Source of the DNA: Mycobacterium sp.
GTDB taxonomy: Bacteria; Actinomycetota; Actinomycetes; Mycobacteriales; Mycobacteriaceae
NCBI GenBank assembly: GCA_023264735.1
Contig: JAHFVD010000057.1
Span: forward strand, 1-49,063
Reading direction: 5' to 3'
Length of the DNA: 49,063 nucleotides
The first letter of the stretch is position 1. Each line of letters opens with the position of its first letter. Both the position numbers and the translations under genes were made by a program. This document shows positions 19,345-29,446 of this stretch, in pieces. The notes beneath the pieces are model-generated. The model was given only the letters and a program-made list of their open reading frames with translations, was not told where the DNA came from and did not search any database.

Positions 19345-20787
19345 TTACGGGAAGCGCTTGATGCAGCGGTCCTGATCGCCGAGCACCCCGATGCGGAACG
19401 CGTCGATGCGGTTGAACCCGGCGGGCACTGACTCACCGTTGATATCGCTGGCGACCAGGCCGTTGGTCAGCAGACCCGACACGGCCTCGTCGATATCGCC
19501 TGCCGTCAGGGCGACGGTGTTGCCGTCGGAGGTGGTGACTTCCTTGGACAGTTTGGTGGTGGCCACCCCGGTCAGGCAGGCGGTGCGCAGCCCGGCCTCG
19601 GCATTGTCGAGCACCAGGCCGCCGCGCTCGTGCTGGATCGCCAGCATGTAGCGCGATACCAGCACCGAATAAGCGGTGTTGTCGCCGGTGACCAGGACGT
19701 TGTCCTGCCCCTCGGTCGAGGCGCCCATCTTCTCCAGTCCCGGCAGGTCGACGACGATGGTGTTGGTGGCGGGGCAGAAGGACACCGGGGAGCTGGCCCT
19801 GGCGTCGGGACACTTCGATGCCGACGCGGCGTCGAAGCTCAGGGTCGGCGGATTCTTCGGCGTGAATAGGATATTCAGCGCCTCGACGATCGCCCGGGTC
19901 GACTCCTCGCTCACCGGCCACTCACCGGTCTGGTCCTGCTGCAGTTCGATGGGCAGGTCGCCGCGGCGCTGGCCGATCTCCTGGGCGTCGATGCCTGCGC
20001 AGGACGACGGTCCGTCGGTGAAGCCGAACTGGAAGGCCGAGATCCGTTCGAAAGCCGACCCGTGCTCGTCGCCGCCGTCGGTGTAATCGTCCTGGCTCAG
20101 CAGTGGGTCGCGGAACGAAATCATCGCGGCCAGAAGGTTGTTCAGTCCGTCGCCGGTGCTCAGGGTGAACCGCTTCGAGTTGCCCTCGGCCACCCACCGC
20201 AGGTAGACGCCTGCGAAGCAGTCGGCTTGCTGCTCGGCCACCAGCGTCGGGGTGCCCTTCTTGTTGAGCTTGGCCATCTTCTGGATCGCGTGGCCGTACT
20301 CGTGAGCCAGCACCATCGTGATTGCCATGTCGCCGTTGGCCTCTCGCAACGCCGGCAGCAGCACACCGCGATCCCAGCCGATGGTGTTGTCGTCCTCGCA
20401 GAAGCCGGCGTTGATCAGGCCGGAGGTTGTGTCCCCGCAGAATTCGCCGTCATAGGCGTCGGAGTCCCACGAGATGACGTCCTTGACGGGCTTGAAGTCA
20501 CCCTTGAACGTGCCGCTGTAGTTGTCTTTCCAGAACTCCTCCAGATCGCTGATCGACTGGACCGCGATCTCGTCGTTCTTGCCGCCGTCGCCGTGGGAGA
20601 CCTTGCGCGTCGGTGCCTCGGCATTCGAGCGCAAGCCACTGGCCCCGTCGACCGCCTGTAGGCCGCCGACCTTGAACGGGTCGTCGAACACCGACACCGC
20701 CTTGCCCGAGATCGTGGAGCCGCAGCCGGCCAGCACGACAGCGGTGCCCGCCAGGGCGAGCAGGCGGGCAAGGGATCGTCGGTGCAT
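19345..20787 (-). CDS. Neutral zinc metallopeptidase lipoprotein (LpqM-like)
   Basis: A 480-residue exported protein. The signal peptide ends in lipobox VLAGC with Cys22 as lipidation site. The HExxH zinc motif is LAHEYGHAIQ (His162, Glu163, His166), followed by EQQADCFAGVY, whose Glu/Asp could complete the site. This is the neutral zinc metallopeptidase family (YpfJ-like), comparable to LpqM of M. tuberculosis. The C-terminal domain (from about 300) has several cysteines and no recognised motif. Start choice: ATG at 20787 gives a textbook lipoprotein signal; the longer ORF start does not. Its substrate is unknown. It lies between glgP and dinG, apparently an insertion relative to the M. tuberculosis order. 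Confidence 0.85.
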   Translation of the reverse strand: MHRRSLARLLALAGTAVVLAGCGSTISGKAVSVFDDPFKVGGLQAVDGASGLRSNAEAPTRKVSHGDGGKNDEIAVQSISDLEEFWKDNYSGTFKGDFKPVKDVISWDSDAYDGEFCGDTTSGLINAGFCEDDNTIGWDRGVLLPALREANGDMAITMVLAHEYGHAIQKMAKLNKKGTPTLVAEQQADCFAGVYLRWVAEGNSKRFTLSTGDGLNNLLAAMISFRDPLLSQDDYTDGGDEHGSAFERISAFQFGFTDGPSSCAGIDAQEIGQRRGDLPIELQQDQTGEWPVSEESTRAIVEALNILFTPKNPPTLSFDAASASKCPDARASSPVSFCPATNTIVVDLPGLEKMGASTEGQDNVLVTGDNTAYSVLVSRYMLAIQHERGGLVLDNAEAGLRTACLTGVATTKLSKEVTTSDGNTVALTAGDIDEAVSGLLTNGLVASDINGESVPAGFNRIDAFRIGVLGDQDRCIKRFP

Positions 20788-20876
20788 GAGGGCTACCCTC
20801 TCCGAGGCGTCAGACCGGCGTGAGTGGAAAATTTGCTCCCACAATAGTGCGGTCACCGGGCTCTACCGATCCCAAT

Positions 20877-22862
20877 TCACGGGGCGACGTCGTCACGTAA
20901 CCGCTGAAGTGCCTGTTTGACGCGCTCGGCGTCGGTGGTCGGCCAGAACGGCGGCAGCGACGCGCGCAGGTAGCCGCCGTAGCGCGCGGTGGCCATCCGC
21001 GAGTCCAGCACCGCGACGACGCCCCGGTCGTCCACCCGGCGCAACAGCCGGCCCGCCCCCTGGGCCAGCAGCAGCGCCGCATGAGCGGCGGCGACCGTCA
21101 TGAACCCGTTGCCACCGCGGGCGGCGACGGCCCGCTGACGCGCGGTCAGCAGGGGATCGTCGGGGCGGGGGAACGGGATGCGGTCGATGAGAACCAGGGA
21201 CAGCGACGGACCGGGCACGTCGACGCCCTGCCACAGCGACAGCGTGCCGAACAGCGAGGTCTCGGGATCGGCGGCGAAGCGATCGACCAGGGCCGCGGTC
21301 CCGTCGTCGCCCTGGCACAGGATCGGGGTGTCGATCCGCGCGCGTAGCGCTTCGGCCGCCGCCTTCGCAGCGCGCATCGACGAGAACAGCCCGAGGGTGC
21401 GGCCACCGGCAGCCTCGATGAGCCCGGCGATCTCGTCGAGCTGTTCGGGGTTGCCCGCGCTGTCGCGGCCCGGTGGCGGCAAATGCGCGGCGACGTAGAG
21501 GATGCCGGACTTGGCGTGCTCGAACGGGGAGCCGACGTCCAGGCCCTTCCACTTCGGACCGTCGCCGAGTCCCCACGCGCCGGCCATCGCATCGAACGAG
21601 CCGCCGACGGTCAGCGTCGCCGATGTCAAAACCGTTGTGGCGCTGTCGAACAGTCGGGTGCGCAACAGCCCGGCCACCGACAGCGGCGCCACCCGCAAGA
21701 CCGGTCGTAGCGTCCCCCGGTTGTCCTCATGATCCAGCCACACCACCTCAGTGCGGTCAGGGATGGCGGGCACGAACGAGTCCAGTACTCGCGAGGCCGC
21801 GTCGCCGATCTCGGTCAGCGCCGCGATCGCCTCGCTGCGCGCCGCGGCGGCCTTGGGGTCCTTGGGCGTTGGATCGATGTCGCCGCGGGCGGCGGTGGCC
21901 GCGTCCCGCAGCGCGGTCACATAGGTGCCCAGCTCCTCGTCGAGATAGTCGAGCCGGCCCGGCTGGGCGTCGTGGATCGCCGAGGAGAACGTCGCCACCG
22001 CCGCCTCCATCCGCTGGACGAGCTGCGGGCTGACCAGCCGGGTGATGCGCCGAGTGGCCACCCCGAGCGGGGCGGGGGTCAGCTCGCCGGTGGCCACCGA
22101 GGTAACCCGGTCCACCAGTTCGTGCGCCTCATCGACCACCAGGTATTTGTGTTCGGGCAGTACCGCCGCGTCGGCTATCGCGTCGATGGCCAGCAGTGCG
22201 TGGTTGGTGACGATGATCTCGGCGCGGCCGGCTTCGCCGCGCGCCCGTTCGGAGAAGCAGTCGGTGCCGTACGGGCAGCGCGCCATGCCGAGGCATTCCC
22301 TGGCCGAGACGCTGACCTGCGACCAGGACCGGTCGGGTACGCCCGGCTTCAGCTCGTCACGATCGCCGGTCTCGGTGGACGACGCCCACGCCGTCAGCCG
22401 TGCGACGTCGCGGCCCAACGCGGTCGCGGCGACGGGTTCGAACAGCTCTTCCTGCGGGGCCTCGGCGTTCTCTTCGCCGCCGCCGTTGTGAATCTTGTTC
22501 AAGCACAGATAGTTTCGGCGCCCCTTCAGCAGGGCGAACTTGGGCCGGCGGGGGAGGGCGGCGGCCAGCGCGTCGACCAGCCGGGGCAGGTCGCGGTCGA
22601 CGAGCTGGCGTTGCAGGGCTATCGTCGCGGTGGACACCACGACGGGAGTTTCGTCGGCCACCGCCCGGGCGATCGCCGGAATGAGGTAGGCCAGTGACTT
22701 GCCGGTTCCGGTGCCGGCCTGTACCGCCAGATGCTCACCGCCGGTGAAGGCCTGTGCCACCGCCTCGGCCATCTGCACCTGGCCGGGCCGCTCGTTGCCG
22801 CCCAACGCGGACACCGCCGTCGCCAGCAACTCGGTCACCGGCGGCAATTCGTCCGCGCTCAC
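20877..22862 (-). CDS. dinG: ATP-dependent DNA helicase, DinG/XPD-like
   Basis: Superfamily 2 5'-3' helicase of 661 residues. Walker A is AGTGTGKSLAYL (Lys55), the DEAH box is VVDEAHELVD (244-247), and motif VI lies in the QGAGRLLRR region. Four cysteines (Cys120, 190, 196, 202) between them can bind the 4Fe-4S cluster of XPD/DinG enzymes. It acts on DNA structures during repair. Start is GTG at 22862, overlapping the pncB stop as GTGA, so it is translationally coupled to pncB. Matches Rv1329c. Confidence 0.94.
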   Translation of the reverse strand: MSADELPPVTELLATAVSALGGNERPGQVQMAEAVAQAFTGGEHLAVQAGTGTGKSLAYLIPAIARAVADETPVVVSTATIALQRQLVDRDLPRLVDALAAALPRRPKFALLKGRRNYLCLNKIHNGGGEENAEAPQEELFEPVAATALGRDVARLTAWASSTETGDRDELKPGVPDRSWSQVSVSARECLGMARCPYGTDCFSERARGEAGRAEIIVTNHALLAIDAIADAAVLPEHKYLVVDEAHELVDRVTSVATGELTPAPLGVATRRITRLVSPQLVQRMEAAVATFSSAIHDAQPGRLDYLDEELGTYVTALRDAATAARGDIDPTPKDPKAAAARSEAIAALTEIGDAASRVLDSFVPAIPDRTEVVWLDHEDNRGTLRPVLRVAPLSVAGLLRTRLFDSATTVLTSATLTVGGSFDAMAGAWGLGDGPKWKGLDVGSPFEHAKSGILYVAAHLPPPGRDSAGNPEQLDEIAGLIEAAGGRTLGLFSSMRAAKAAAEALRARIDTPILCQGDDGTAALVDRFAADPETSLFGTLSLWQGVDVPGPSLSLVLIDRIPFPRPDDPLLTARQRAVAARGGNGFMTVAAAHAALLLAQGAGRLLRRVDDRGVVAVLDSRMATARYGGYLRASLPPFWPTTDAERVKQALQRLRDDVAP

Positions 22863-24148
22863 CGCATCGGCACCTGGCGGGTCGGGATCGCCGGCTCACC
22901 CTGGGACAGGGCCAGCCCTTCCCATGGCAGGCTGCGCAGGCCGCTGGCCACCAACGTGCGCGCCGCAGCCAGATCGGGTGCGGCGACGGGCTGCCCGCCG
23001 CGCACCAGGGGAACGGTCAGCGCGCGCGAGGGGTCGGTCAACTCGGGGGGTGCGGACACCGGATAGATGACCTCCTCGATGATCGTGCCCGTCGGCCGGG
23101 ACAGCCGCACGGCCGCCTTGCGGCCGCCGTGAGATTCCTTGCGGCTGCTGCGTTTTTCCACCGGCAGGCCGTCCACCTCGACGAGCTTGTAGACCATGCT
23201 GGCCGTCGGGGCGCCGGAGCCGGTGGCCACCGAAGTCCCGACACCATAGCTGTTGACGGGATCGGCGCGCAGCGCGGCGATCGAGAACTCGTCGAGATCC
23301 CCGGACACCACGATCTGGGTGCCCGTCGCGCCGAGTTCGTCGAGCTGGGCGCGCACCCGCCGCGCCAGCACGCCGAGGTCGCCGGAATCGATGCGCACCG
23401 CGCCGAGTTCGGTCCCGGCGACGGCGATCGCATTGGCCACGCCGGTCGTCACGTCATAGGTGTCGACCAGCAGGGTGGTCCCGACGCCCAGCGCGTCGAC
23501 CTGTGCCCGGAACGCGGCCTGCTCGTCAGGGCCGTCGGCCGTGGTGTGCAACATCGTGAACGCGTGCGCACTGGTTCCCATCGCCGGAATGCCGTAGCGG
23601 CGGTTGGCTTCGAGATTGGACGTGCCGGTGAACCCGGCGATGTAGGCGGCCCGGGCCGACGCCACCGCCGCGTGCTCGTGGGTGCGCCGTGAACCCATTT
23701 CGATCAGTGTCCGGCCGGCGGCCGCGCTGACCATCCGGGCGGCCGCCGAGGCGATCGCGGTGTCGTGATTGAAGATCGACAGCGCCAGTGTCTCCAGCAA
23801 GACACACTCGGCGAAGGTGCCGGTGACCGACAGGATCGGGGAGCCGGGGAAGTACAGCTCGCCTTCGGCGTAGCCGTCGATATCGCCGGTGAAACGGAAG
23901 TCCCGAAGGTAGTCCAGCGTCGCGGAGTCGAGGAACGCCGTCAGGGGTGCCAGTGCCTCGTCGTCGAAAATGAACTGGCTCAAGGTATCCAGGAACCGAC
24001 CGGTCCCGGCCACCACTCCGTAGCGGCGACCATCGGGCAGACGGCGGGCAAACGCCTCGAATGTCGTCGTGCGTTCGGACGAACCGTCGCGCAGTGCGGC
24101 GGCCAACATCGTCAGCTCGTATTTGTCCGTCAGCAGGGCGGCGGTCAC
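22859..24148 (-). CDS. pncB: Nicotinate phosphoribosyltransferase
   Basis: Converts nicotinate and PRPP to nicotinate mononucleotide in NAD salvage. The 429-residue protein has TDKYELTMLAAALRDG at the N-terminus, the conserved MGSRRTHE and GTSNLEANRRYGIPAMGTSAHAF segments, and the phosphate-binding VRIDSGDLGVLARRVR. Start choice: GTG at 24148 gives the family N-terminus; the ORF is open far upstream over clpS, which is spurious. It corresponds to PncB1 (Rv1330c) and is first in the pncB-dinG pair, divergent from clpS. Confidence 0.94.
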   Translation of the reverse strand: MTAALLTDKYELTMLAAALRDGSSERTTTFEAFARRLPDGRRYGVVAGTGRFLDTLSQFIFDDEALAPLTAFLDSATLDYLRDFRFTGDIDGYAEGELYFPGSPILSVTGTFAECVLLETLALSIFNHDTAIASAAARMVSAAAGRTLIEMGSRRTHEHAAVASARAAYIAGFTGTSNLEANRRYGIPAMGTSAHAFTMLHTTADGPDEQAAFRAQVDALGVGTTLLVDTYDVTTGVANAIAVAGTELGAVRIDSGDLGVLARRVRAQLDELGATGTQIVVSGDLDEFSIAALRADPVNSYGVGTSVATGSGAPTASMVYKLVEVDGLPVEKRSSRKESHGGRKAAVRLSRPTGTIIEEVIYPVSAPPELTDPSRALTVPLVRGGQPVAAPDLAAARTLVASGLRSLPWEGLALSQGEPAIPTRQVPMR

Positions 24149-24214
24149 AGCGCAACGGTATCGGCCGTCCCACGGGCTGGATAGCCAATGACCCGGCTCG
24201 CTATCCTTATCCGC

Positions 24215-24520
24215 ATGGGCTCGCAAGCAGCTCCGACTCGACCGGACGCCGCAGGACAGCAACAGACGGATTCCGTCGGTGCCCTGGACAGCCCCTGGGT
24301 GACGATCGTCTGGGACGACCCGGTCAATCTGATGAACTACGTGACATACGTTTTCCAGAAGCTCTTCGGCTACAGCGAACCGCACGCGACGAAGCTCATG
24401 ATGCAGGTTCATCAGGAGGGCAAGGCCGTCGTATCGGCGGGAAGTCGCGAGTCCATGGAAGTAGACGTGACCAAGCTGCATGCCGCCGGGTTGTGGGCGA
24501 CCATGCAGCAGGACCGCTGA
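24215..24520 (+). CDS. clpS: ATP-dependent Clp protease adaptor
   Basis: Adaptor that hands N-degron substrates to ClpC1/ClpP. The 101-residue protein has a disordered N-terminus and a core starting [21 protein letters not shown], read in two parts: the DDPVN motif and the following N-end-recognition helix. [17 protein letters not shown] follows. Start choice: ATG at 24215 matches the length of Rv1331; an upstream in-frame ATG at 24188 adds nine residues within the divergent promoter. First gene of the plus-strand run. Confidence 0.93.
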   Translation: MGSQAAPTRPDAAGQQQTDSVGALDSPWVTIVWDDPVNLMNYVTYVFQKLFGYSEPHATKLMMQVHQEGKAVVSAGSRESMEVDVTKLHAAGLWATMQQDR

Positions 24521-24524
24521 GCGC

Positions 24525-25112
24525 GTGCGCAAATGGAAGCGGGTCGACACCGCTGAGGGTCCCCGTTTCCGTTCGGCGCTGGCTCCGCACGAAGCGGCGC
24601 TGCTGAAGAACATGGTGTCCTCGGTGCAGGGCATGCTCGACGAGCGCGAGGCCGCGACACCGTCGGATCCCCTGGAGCAGATCACCGGTATCCGCGCCGG
24701 CAATCCGCAGCCGCCCGAGGACTCCACCATGCGGCGGCTGCTGCCCGACTTCTTCAAACCGCAGCGTGATCATCCGGCCGGCTCGGCGGCCGCCGAAAGC
24801 CTCAACGGCGCCCTGCGCAGCCTGCATGAGCCCGGCATCATCGACGCGAAAAAGGCTGCAGCGCAACGTGTTTTGGACACATTGCCCGACGGCGGCGGCA
24901 GGTTCGAGATCACCGAGGGTGACGCCAACGCCTGGATCGCGGCGATCAACGACGTCCGGCTCGCGCTGGGCGCGATGCTCGAGATCGGACCCGAGGGCCC
25001 CGACCGGCTGCCTCCCGACCACCCGCTGGCCGGGCACCTCGACGTGTACCAGTGGCTGACCGTGCTGCAGGAGTATCTGGTGCTGGGGCTGATGGGCAAG
25101 CCCATCCGATGA
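24525..25112 (+). CDS. DUF2017 family protein
   Basis: A 195-residue soluble protein, equivalent to Rv1332, with no assigned enzymatic role. Recognisable family parts are VRKWKRV at the start, HEAALLKNMVSSVQGML, MRRLLPDFF, and the C-terminal DVYQWLTVLQEYLVLGLM. Start: GTG at 24525, only 4 nt after the clpS stop and without a strong Shine-Dalgarno, so translation is probably coupled to clpS. Conserved adjacency to clpS suggests a link with Clp proteolysis, which is inference. Confidence 0.85.
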   Translation: MRKWKRVDTAEGPRFRSALAPHEAALLKNMVSSVQGMLDEREAATPSDPLEQITGIRAGNPQPPEDSTMRRLLPDFFKPQRDHPAGSAAAESLNGALRSLHEPGIIDAKKAAAQRVLDTLPDGGGRFEITEGDANAWIAAINDVRLALGAMLEIGPEGPDRLPPDHPLAGHLDVYQWLTVLQEYLVLGLMGKPIR

Positions 25113-25131
25113 CACCGCGTAAGCCGATCCG

Positions 25132-26166
25132 ATGACGGGATCGATCACCGATGTCGCAGGCATCCTGGTTGGTCATCACGAGCGCCTCGACGCCGACGCG
25201 ACGCTGGGATCGGGCTGGGCCTGCGGCACCACCGTGATCGTCGCGCCGCCTGGGACGGTCGGGGCCGTCGACGTCCGGGGTGGTGCGCCCGGCAGCCGCG
25301 AGACCGATCTGCTCGACCCGTCCAACAGCGTCCGACACGTCGATGCAGTCGTGCTGACCGGCGGCAGCGCCTACGGGCTGGCCGCCGCCGACGGCGTGAT
25401 GACCTGGCTGGAGGAGCAGGGTCGCGGTGTCGCCATGGTGGGCGGTGTCGTCCCGATAGTTCCGGCCGCGGTGATTTTTGACCTTCCGGTCGGCGGCTGG
25501 GGATGCAGGCCCACCGCGGAGTTCGGGTACGCGGCCGCGCAGTCCGCCGGCGTGGACGTGGCCGTCGGCACCGTCGGCGCCGGCGTCGGTGCGCGCGCCG
25601 CGGTGCTCAAGGGTGGCGTCGGCACCGCCTCGATGACACTCGATTCCGGGGTGACCGTCGGCGCGATCGTCATCGTCAACAGCGCAGGCAACGTCATCGA
25701 TCCGGCCACGGGCCTGCCGTGGATGAGCCATCTGGTCAAGGAATTCGGGCTGGTCACACCGCCCGCTGAGCAGATCGCCGCGCTCACCGCCCTCGATGCC
25801 GAGTCCGGTCCGCTGAACACCACCATCGCGGTGGTCGCCACCGACGCAGCGCTGTCGCCGACCGCATGCCGCCGCTTTGCGGTCGCCGCCCAGGACGGCC
25901 TGGCGCACACCATCCGGCCGGCGCACACCCCGCTGGACGGGGACACCGTCTTCGCGTTGGCCACCGGGGCCATCGAGCTCGAACCGGACGCGGACACCCC
26001 GGCGCAGATGGCGCCGGAGACCAAGCCACTCGCGAGGCTGGGGGCGGCCGGGGCAGACTGTTTGGCGCGCGCGGTGCTGGTCGCTGTGCTGGCCGCGGAG
26101 TCGGCGGCCGGAATACCGACCTACCGCGACATGTTGCCCGGTGCGTTCGACGCATCTGCCCGCTGA
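25132..26166 (+). CDS. P1-family N-terminal-nucleophile peptidase (DmpA/NylC-like)
   Basis: A 344-residue member of the P1/DmpA aminopeptidase-amidase family, equivalent to Rv1333. Such enzymes cut themselves to expose a catalytic Thr or Ser. The segment SGPLNTTIAVVATDA places a predicted Asn229/Thr230 cleavage site, by analogy with NylC. Other family parts are GSITDVAGILVGH at the N-terminus and VDAVVLTGGSAYGLAAADGV. No signal peptide is seen. It starts at ATG 25132, 19 bp after the DUF2017 stop. Natural substrates are unknown. The cleavage site is inference. Confidence 0.85.
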   Translation: MTGSITDVAGILVGHHERLDADATLGSGWACGTTVIVAPPGTVGAVDVRGGAPGSRETDLLDPSNSVRHVDAVVLTGGSAYGLAAADGVMTWLEEQGRGVAMVGGVVPIVPAAVIFDLPVGGWGCRPTAEFGYAAAQSAGVDVAVGTVGAGVGARAAVLKGGVGTASMTLDSGVTVGAIVIVNSAGNVIDPATGLPWMSHLVKEFGLVTPPAEQIAALTALDAESGPLNTTIAVVATDAALSPTACRRFAVAAQDGLAHTIRPAHTPLDGDTVFALATGAIELEPDADTPAQMAPETKPLARLGAAGADCLARAVLVAVLAAESAAGIPTYRDMLPGAFDASAR

Positions 26167-26192
26167 GCTCGATCACAGGAGGACATCCCGCC

Positions 26193-26612
26193 GTGTTGGT
26201 GATCCGTGCCGACTTGGTCGACGCCATGGTCGCCCACGCCAGGGCCGACCACCCCGACGAGGCGTGCGGGGTGCTGGCCGGGCCGGAGGGGTCCGACCGG
26301 CCCGAGCGGCACATCGCGATGGTCAACGCCGAACGGTCGCCGACGTTCTATCGGTTCGATTCCGGCGAGCAGCTCAAGGTGTGGCGTTCGATGGACCAGG
26401 CCGACGAAGCGCCGGTCGTCATCTACCACTCGCACACCGCCACCGAGGCCTATCCCAGCCGCACCGATATCTCGTATGCCGCCGAGCCCGATGCGCACTA
26501 CGTCCTGGTCTCCACCCGCGATCCCGACGAGCACGAGCTGCGTAGCTACCGGATCGTCGATGGTGTGGTCACCGAAGAACCTGTTTCCATCGTCGAGCAG
26601 TACGAGAGCTGA
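26193..26612 (+). CDS. mec: CysO-cysteine JAMM metallopeptidase
   Basis: Releases cysteine from the C-terminus of CysO-Cys. The 139-residue zinc peptidase has the JAMM signature: Glu23 in DEACGVL, and His79, His81 and Asp92 in HSHTATEAYPSRTD. Start choice: GTG at 26193 with an upstream GGAGG. It precedes cysO and cysM directly, giving the full sulfur-carrier cysteine pathway of Rv1334-Rv1336. Confidence 0.94.
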   Translation: MLVIRADLVDAMVAHARADHPDEACGVLAGPEGSDRPERHIAMVNAERSPTFYRFDSGEQLKVWRSMDQADEAPVVIYHSHTATEAYPSRTDISYAAEPDAHYVLVSTRDPDEHELRSYRIVDGVVTEEPVSIVEQYES

Positions 26613-26626
26613 AGAAGGAGCCACCC

Positions 26627-26899
26627 ATGCCCGTTGAGGTGTCCATCCCGACCATCCTGCGCAGCCACACCGGCGGCGAGAAGCGCGTCAACGCCGACGG
26701 CGCGACGCTGCAGGCGGTCATCGCCGACCTGGAGGCCAACTACGCCGGCATCTCGGAACGGTTGGTGGACAACGGCAAGCTGAACCGGTTCGTCAACATC
26801 TACGTCAACGACGAGGACGTCCGCTTCTCCGGCGGACTGGACACCGAAATCGGTGACGGCGACTCGGTGACAATCCTGCCCGCCGTGGCCGGCGGCTGA
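26627..26899 (+). CDS. cysO: Sulfur-carrier protein CysO (ThiS/MoaD-like)
   Basis: A 90-residue ubiquitin-like sulfur carrier. The C-terminal diglycine (LPAVAGG) becomes a thiocarboxylate that donates sulfur to O-phosphoserine bound to CysM. The sequence SIPTILRSHTGGEKRVNA at the start and the terminal GG fit Rv1335. The gene is 14 bp after mec and 12 bp before cysM. The C-terminus needs no trimming here, since GG is encoded last. Confidence 0.95.
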   Translation: MPVEVSIPTILRSHTGGEKRVNADGATLQAVIADLEANYAGISERLVDNGKLNRFVNIYVNDEDVRFSGGLDTEIGDGDSVTILPAVAGG

Positions 26900-27883
<984 letters not shown>

Positions 27884-27908
27884 ACGCGGAGGTTCCGGTG
27901 AGGCACAG

Positions 27909-28571
27909 ATGAACCAGCCGTACTCGACCATTCCGCCGCAGCCCAAGAAGCCGGCGGCGTGGAAGATCGGCGGCGCCACGATCGTGTCGTTCGTGGCGGT
28001 GCTCTACGTCATCGAGCTCATCGATCAGCTTTCGGGCCACTCGCTGGACCGCAACGGCATCCGGCCGCTCGAATCCGACGGCCTGTTGGGAATCGTCTTC
28101 GCGCCGCTTCTGCACGCCAACTGGCAGCACCTGGCCGCCAACACCGTTCCGGCTCTGGTCCTCGGCTTCCTGGTGACGCTGACCGGCATGTCGCGGTTCG
28201 TCTGGGCCACCGCGATCATCTGGATCGTCGGCGGTGTGGGCACCTGGCTGATCGGCAACGTGGGCTGCGGGCTGGAGACCAATCACATCGGCGCCTCCGG
28301 GTTGATCTTCGGCTGGCTGACCTTCCTGCTGGTATTCGGCTTCTTCACCCGGCACATCTGGCAGATCGTGACGGGCGTCGTCGTGCTGTTCGTGTACGGC
28401 AGTGTTCTGTGGGGAGCGCTGCCCGAGCTGAATACCTGCGGTGGGGTGTCCTGGCAGGGGCATCTGTGCGGCGCGGTCGCCGGCGTGCTCGCGGCCTATT
28501 GGCTGTCCGGCCCGGAACGCAAGGCCCGGGAACGGAAGAAGGCCGGTCAATTCCCCGGCCTGACCTCATGA
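27909..28571 (+). CDS. Rhomboid-family intramembrane serine protease
   Basis: A 220-residue membrane protein with about six TM segments. The catalytic dyad is Ser130 in GASGLIFGW and His185 in [11 protein letters not shown]; the oxyanion residues His74 and Asn78 lie in HLAAN. It should cleave TM proteins, with natural substrates unknown. The N-terminus is a short Pro-rich cytosolic tail. Start choice: ATG at 27909. It overlaps murI by 4 bp (ATGA). Equivalent to Rv1337. Confidence 0.9.
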   Translation: MNQPYSTIPPQPKKPAAWKIGGATIVSFVAVLYVIELIDQLSGHSLDRNGIRPLESDGLLGIVFAPLLHANWQHLAANTVPALVLGFLVTLTGMSRFVWATAIIWIVGGVGTWLIGNVGCGLETNHIGASGLIFGWLTFLLVFGFFTRHIWQIVTGVVVLFVYGSVLWGALPELNTCGGVSWQGHLCGAVAGVLAAYWLSGPERKARERKKAGQFPGLTS

Positions 28572-29389
28572 GTGACCGCTTCGCGCCGGTCGGCATCTTC
28601 GACTCCGGCGTGGGCGGGCTGACCGTGGCTCGCTCGATCATCGACCAGCTGCCCGACGAGGACATCATCTACGTCGGGGACACCGGCAACGGCCCGTACG
28701 GCCCGCTGACCATTCCCGAGGTGCGGGCGCACGCCCTGGCCATCGGCGATGACCTCGTCGAGCGTGGGGTGAAGGCCCTCGTCATCGCCTGCAACACCGC
28801 GTCCTCGGCTTGTTTACGGGATGCGCGCGAACGCTACGACGTGCCGGTCGTCGAGGTGATCCTGCCGGCGGTGCGACGCGCGGTGGCCACCACCCGGACC
28901 GGACATATCGGCGTGATCGGGACCCAGGCGACGATCGCGTCGGAGGCCTACCAGGACGCGTTCGCGGCCGCCCGCGACGTCGACGTCACGGCGGTGGCCT
29001 GCCCGCGATTTGTGGACTTCGTCGAACGCGGCGTCACCAGCGGCCGGCAGGTGCTGAACCTGGCCGAGGGATACCTGGAGCCGCTGCAGCGCGCGCAGGT
29101 CGACACGCTGGTGTTGGGCTGCACCCACTACCCGTTGCTGTCGGGGCTGATTCAGCTGGCGATGGGGGATTCGGTCACGCTGGTATCCAGCGCCGAGGAG
29201 ACGGCCAAAGACTTGCTGAAAGTGCTGACCGAGCGCGATCTGCTCCGGCCGCACGAGGCACCACCAGCGACGCGGCTATTCGAGGCGACGGGTGATCCCG
29301 AGGCGTTCACGGCCCTGGCGGCCCGCTTCCTGGGGCCGGCGATCACGGGTGTCCACCCTGTTCAGCGTCACGTCAGTGCGGCGAAGTGA
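28568..29389 (+). CDS. murI: Glutamate racemase
   Basis: Makes D-glutamate for peptidoglycan by cofactor-independent racemisation. The 273-residue protein has the two catalytic cysteines Cys75 (VIACNTASS) and Cys185 (LGCTHYPLL), and [12 protein letters not shown] at the start. The ATG lies inside the rhomboid stop (ATGA), a coupled pair as in Rv1337-Rv1338. Confidence 0.96.
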   Translation: MSDRFAPVGIFDSGVGGLTVARSIIDQLPDEDIIYVGDTGNGPYGPLTIPEVRAHALAIGDDLVERGVKALVIACNTASSACLRDARERYDVPVVEVILPAVRRAVATTRTGHIGVIGTQATIASEAYQDAFAAARDVDVTAVACPRFVDFVERGVTSGRQVLNLAEGYLEPLQRAQVDTLVLGCTHYPLLSGLIQLAMGDSVTLVSSAEETAKDLLKVLTERDLLRPHEAPPATRLFEATGDPEAFTALAARFLGPAITGVHPVQRHVSAAK

Positions 29390-29446
29390 TTCTCATATCC
29401 AAACCCGTGATGTTTTCCTCTTGCGGCATCTGGGCATGGCAAGCTA

